The notes beneath the pieces are model-generated. The model saw only the letters and a program-made list of their open reading frames with translations. It did not search any database and was not told the DNA's origin. The position numbers were made by a program, and so were the translations under genes. Positions 8,023-10,351 of a stretch of 10,351 bases of DNA are shown in pieces (the first letter of the stretch is position 1; the number at the start of each line of letters is the position of its first letter). Source of the stretch: Lutibacter sp. UBA4458 (GTDB lineage Bacteria > Bacteroidota > Bacteroidia > Flavobacteriales > Flavobacteriaceae); assembly GCA_002390165.1 (NCBI GenBank), contig DGOU01000037.1, forward strand, positions 1-10,351. Direction: 5' to 3'.

Positions 8023-8045
8023 CATTCTGAACTTGTTTCAGAATC
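8023..8045. repeat. Short palindromic repeat upstream of pyrD
   Basis: A perfect 8-bp inverted repeat, ATTCTGAA (8024-8031) and TTCAGAAT (8037-8044), encloses the loop CTTGT. I recall this unit (CATTCTGAACTTGTTTCAG and so on) as a common dispersed intergenic element in flavobacteria. It lies 48 bases upstream of the pyrD ATG and supplies the false N-terminal residues LKQVQND of the extended frame. Confidence 0.55.
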
Positions 8046-8091
8046 ACAATTAGAACTCGTTGTGCATTTTGATTTAGTTAACATAAATGAA

Positions 8092-8208
8092 TGTCGGTTC
8101 GAGTAGTTTAAATAGGAAATTGTATCGAGAACTATTTTGAAAGTCGAAATTTTAATTCTCGATACAAATTTCACTCATTTACATTCGTTAAATTTACTCG
8201 AATTGACA
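8092..8208. repeat. Nested 117-bp palindromic repeat between rubrerythrin and pyrD genes
   Basis: Outer arms of 14 bases (8092-8105 and 8195-8208) pair fully if two G-U wobbles are allowed in the plus-strand RNA. Inside them a second stem pairs GAAATTGTATCGAGAA (8116-8131) with 8156-8172, with one bulged base. The core between is 24 bases. The motifs TCGAGTA, GTATCGAGAA and TACTCGAATTGACA resemble a dispersed element I recall from Flavobacteriaceae genomes. There is no open frame or T-tail, so it is neither a gene nor a standard terminator. Together with the unit at 8023-8045 it accounts for most of the gap between the two genes. Confidence 0.6.
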
Positions 8209-8244
8209 AATTTTCCTTAAAATGCATAATGAGTTTATATAGTA

Positions 8245-8823
8245 TTAAATATTTTCTTCTCTTAATTGCATATACGCTTTTGGATGTAAACAAGCTGGGC
8301 AAACTTCTAATGCTTTTTTACTTTCATAAACATATCCACATTTAATACACTTCCACCAAACTTTACCATCTTTTATAAATACTTTATCTTCTGAAATATT
8401 TTGAAGTAATTTTAAATAGATTCTTTCATGCTCCGCTTCTACTCGGGCAATCATTCTGTAAGCAGTAGCTATTTTTGGAAATCCTTCTTCTGCAGCTATT
8501 TCAGCAAATTTAGGATATAAATCCGTCCATTCTTCATTTTCACCTTCTGCAGCTGCTTTTAAATTTTCTTCGGTGGTTCCAATTACTCCTGCTGGATATG
8601 CTGCAGTAATTTCAACCATTCCTCCTTCTAAAAACTTAAAAAACCGTTTTGCATGTTGTTTTTCTTGATTAGCTGTTTCTTGAAAAATTCTTGAAATTTG
8701 TTCGTAACCCTCTTTTTTAGCTACTTTTGAAAAAAATTCGTACCTATTTGTTGCTTGACTTTCCCCGGCAAAAGATTTTAATAAATTTTGCTCAGTCTTT
8801 GTTCCTTTTAATGATTTTTTCAT
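8245..8823 (-). CDS. rbr: Rubrerythrin
   Basis: Non-haem di-iron peroxidase of 192 residues that reduces hydrogen peroxide in the cytosol. The four-helix ferritin-like domain (about 5-142) carries iron ligands Glu21 (AGES), Glu54 and His57 (NQEKQH), an acidic pair near 97-98, and Glu129, Glu131 and His132 (VEAEHE). The C-terminal rubredoxin domain binds one iron through Cys159-x2-Cys162 (CIKCGYVY) and Cys175-x2-Cys178 (CPACLHPK). Domain order and length are those of the classical rubrerythrin. It is monocistronic in appearance: a terminator lies before it and a repeat-filled gap after it. A perfect palindrome 24 bases upstream of the ATG suggests control by a peroxide- or metal-sensing repressor, which is inference. 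Assignment is very secure. Confidence 0.96.
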   Translation of the reverse strand: MKKSLKGTKTEQNLLKSFAGESQATNRYEFFSKVAKKEGYEQISRIFQETANQEKQHAKRFFKFLEGGMVEITAAYPAGVIGTTEENLKAAAEGENEEWTDLYPKFAEIAAEEGFPKIATAYRMIARVEAEHERIYLKLLQNISEDKVFIKDGKVWWKCIKCGYVYESKKALEVCPACLHPKAYMQLREENI

Positions 8824-8846
8824 TTTTACTACATTTAAAAATTAGC

Positions 8847-8871
8847 AGTTACATTTACTATAAATGTAACT
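8847..8871. promoter_or_regulatory. Perfect palindrome, candidate operator of the rubrerythrin gene
   Basis: AGTTACATTTA (8847-8857) and its exact reverse complement TAAATGTAACT (8861-8871) are separated by CTA. It lies 24 bases upstream of the rubrerythrin ATG. An 11-bp perfect dyad with a 3-base spacer is longer than expected by chance and has the size of a dimeric repressor site such as a Fur/PerR box, although it does not match those consensus sequences closely. It could instead form a leader hairpin. Confidence 0.5.
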
Positions 8872-8923
8872 TTATTGCAACTTTAATAATTAGTAGTAAT
8901 CTAAATTTACGTTTAGAATATAA

Positions 8924-8931
8924 CAAATTTA
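8924..8931 (-). promoter_or_regulatory. Candidate -7 promoter element for rubrerythrin
   Basis: The minus strand reads TAAATTTG, a perfect TAnnTTTG match just after the pheT terminator. No TTG is present at the -33 distance, where the terminator stem lies. If used, the leader would be about 95 nt and would contain the palindrome at 8847-8871 as a hairpin. Confidence 0.28.
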
Positions 8932-8933
8932 AC

Positions 8934-8969
8934 AAAAAAAAAGCCTTTAAATAACTATTTAAAGGCTTT
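8934..8969 (-). terminator. Intrinsic terminator after pheT
   Basis: A perfect 13-bp inverted repeat (AAGCCTTTAAATA at 8941-8953 with 8956-8968), extended by one A-T pair, is followed on the minus strand by a run of nine T (8942-8934). It lies about 20 bases after the pheT stop. The innermost pairs must open to form the loop. Only the minus side has the T run, so it ends pheT transcription and separates it from rubrerythrin. Confidence 0.9.
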
Positions 8970-8987
8970 AAAATGGTGTTTTTTTAT

Positions 8988-10351
8988 TTATCGCAAGGTT
9001 GCTCCAACATTTTTTTCAAAAGTTTGTTTAAACCTGCTCATAATTTTATCTATTTGCTTCTCATTAAGCGTTTTATTTTCATCTTGTAAAATAAAACTTA
9101 CGGCATATGATTTTTTACCTTCTGGTAATTTATCGCCTTCATAAACATCAAATAAATCTACTTCCTTCAATAAGTTACGTTCTGCCTGAAATGCTAAATT
9201 ATAAATTTCATTAAAAGTAACTTCTTTATCTAATAACAACGCAAAATCTCTTTTAACTGATGGAAATTTTGGTAAAGTTTTTACTTTTAAAGTTGATTTT
9301 CCGCCAAGCTTTAAAATATTTTCCCAATTAAAATCAGCAAATAAAACTTCTTGTTTAATTCCAAATTCTTTTAAAATATGATTTTTAACCACTCCAAAAT
9401 CTACTAATTTAGTTTTGCCTAAACTTAATGTTAATCCTTCAGAAAACACATCATTTTTAGTTGAGCTAGGTTTAACTTTATTAATTCCTAAACGAGATAA
9501 AATAGTAGTTACTATTCCTTTTAAATAAAAGAAATTAGAGATTTTTGATTCCGTATTCCAACAATCTTTATTAGTTGCCCCAGAAACAAACAAGGTTACA
9601 TGTTTTTGTTCTGTTTTTCCACTTTCAAATTGATGATAGGTTTTACCAAATTCAAAGAATTTTAAGGAACTTTTTTTTCTGTTTATATTATAAATAACTG
9701 ATTCTAAACCACTGAATAATAATGATTGACGCATTACACCTAAATCACTACTTAAAGGATTTAAAATTTCAATATTATGTTCTTTTTTAAGAGATTCAGA
9801 TAACGAAACATAAGATTCTTTTGTAAGAGAATTTGCCATAGTTTCATAAAACCCAAGCGACACTAATTGATTAGAAATAAGGTTATTTATTTTAACATCA
9901 TTAAAATCATTAGCAGAAATAGACATATTTAATTTCGGAGAAAATTCAATATTGTTATACCCATAAACACGTAAAATTTCTTCAATAACATCAGCTTCTC
10001 TAGTCACATCAACCCTATAAGAAGGAATGGTCAAACCTAAACCTCCATCGGTTACACTGTTAAATTTAATTTCTAAGGATGCTAAAATATTTTTAATGGT
10101 TTCTCTTGGAATTTCTACTCCAATTAAGCGATCCATTTTTTCGTAACTTAAAAAAACTTGATAATCCTCTATTTTAGTTGGGTACAAGTCCACAATTTCC
10201 GAAGAAATTTTACCACCGGCAATTTCAACAATTAAATTAGCAGCACGTTTTAAGGCATATTTAGTAAAATTAGGATCAATACCTCGTTCAAACCTAAAAG
10301 ATGCATCGGTATTTAAACCGTGTCGTTTTGCAGTTTTTCTTACAGAAACCG
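8988..10351 (-). CDS. pheT: Phenylalanyl-tRNA synthetase beta subunit, 5' part cut by window edge
   Basis: Beta chain of the alpha2-beta2 enzyme that charges tRNA-Phe in the cytosol. The frame runs open to the right edge (first full codon at 10349) and shows the C-terminal 453 residues of a protein usually near 800. In order: the end of the B3/B4 editing region (VRKTAKRHGLNTDASFRFER), where the motif FRFERGID is diagnostic; domain B5 at about 65-145 (IPSYRVDVTREADVIEE); the catalytic-like core B6/B7 at about 155-355 (LGFYETMANS, NPLSSDLGVMRQSLL, FFEFGKTY); and the ferredoxin-fold anticodon-binding domain B8 at about 360-453, ending NVGATLR. An internal GTG at 10193 is a Val codon, not a start, because homologous sequence continues before it. 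Intact as far as visible; ends in a strong terminator. Confidence 0.97.
   Translation of the reverse strand, partial: VSVRKTAKRHGLNTDASFRFERGIDPNFTKYALKRAANLIVEIAGGKISSEIVDLYPTKIEDYQVFLSYEKMDRLIGVEIPRETIKNILASLEIKFNSVTDGGLGLTIPSYRVDVTREADVIEEILRVYGYNNIEFSPKLNMSISANDFNDVKINNLISNQLVSLGFYETMANSLTKESYVSLSESLKKEHNIEILNPLSSDLGVMRQSLLFSGLESVIYNINRKKSSLKFFEFGKTYHQFESGKTEQKHVTLFVSGATNKDCWNTESKISNFFYLKGIVTTILSRLGINKVKPSSTKNDVFSEGLTLSLGKTKLVDFGVVKNHILKEFGIKQEVLFADFNWENILKLGGKSTLKVKTLPKFPSVKRDFALLLDKEVTFNEIYNLAFQAERNLLKEVDLFDVYEGDKLPEGKKSYAVSFILQDENKTLNEKQIDKIMSRFKQTFEKNVGATLR

Noticed and set aside
7976..8047. N-terminal extension of PyrD from ATG at 8047
   Set aside because: The extra residues are encoded by a palindromic repeat and the candidate promoter; the family starts at MYK with the FDPEK motif soon after.
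8727..8954. Plus-strand 75-codon frame crossing the rubrerythrin start
   Set aside because: It runs through the palindrome, the promoter region and the pheT terminator, and has no domain; regulatory DNA explains the region better.
10191..10193. GTG start for a 401-residue PheT
   Set aside because: Conserved PheT sequence including FRFERGID continues upstream to the window edge, so this is an internal Val codon.

Overview
The window looks like chromosomal DNA from a member of Bacteroidota, most probably Flavobacteriaceae. It is AT-rich and Shine-Dalgarno sequences are absent or weak. Several genes are preceded by the Bacteroidota -7 promoter element (TAnnTTTG). The proteins read as flavobacterial versions of their families: a beta-barrel porin ending in Phe, a Cys-lipidated nucleotidase, and a HMG-CoA lyase starting with the ECPRDAMQ motif. 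All ten genes lie on the minus strand, so the transcription order is the reverse of the coordinates. No tRNA, rRNA, CRISPR array, transposase or phage gene was seen.

Layout in transcription order: the 3' part of pheT (8988 to the window edge) ends in a strong intrinsic terminator. It is followed by a rubrerythrin gene with a perfect 11-bp palindrome upstream, then about 270 bp without a gene that carry two interspersed palindromic repeats. Next come pyrD, a second repeat-bearing gap, a LysE/RhtB exporter gene that seems to start with TTG, and a HMG-CoA lyase gene 24 bp further on. A porin gene follows with the best promoter in the window and its own terminator. Then come an exported FMN-binding protein and a small four-helix membrane protein that overlap by one base, a lipoprotein metallophosphatase/5'-nucleotidase, and guaB, which runs off the left edge.

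Most of this is housekeeping: phenylalanyl-tRNA charging, pyrimidine synthesis, GMP synthesis, leucine breakdown and peroxide defence. The part least explained by known pathways is 1332-5174. There a porin, a probable covalent flavoprotein, a histidine-bearing membrane protein and an UshA-like nucleotidase lie in a row. I suggest, as inference only, a cell-envelope flavin or redox module. The other notable points are a class-2-type dihydroorotate dehydrogenase with Cys where class 2 enzymes use Ser, and repeat elements on both sides of pyrD.
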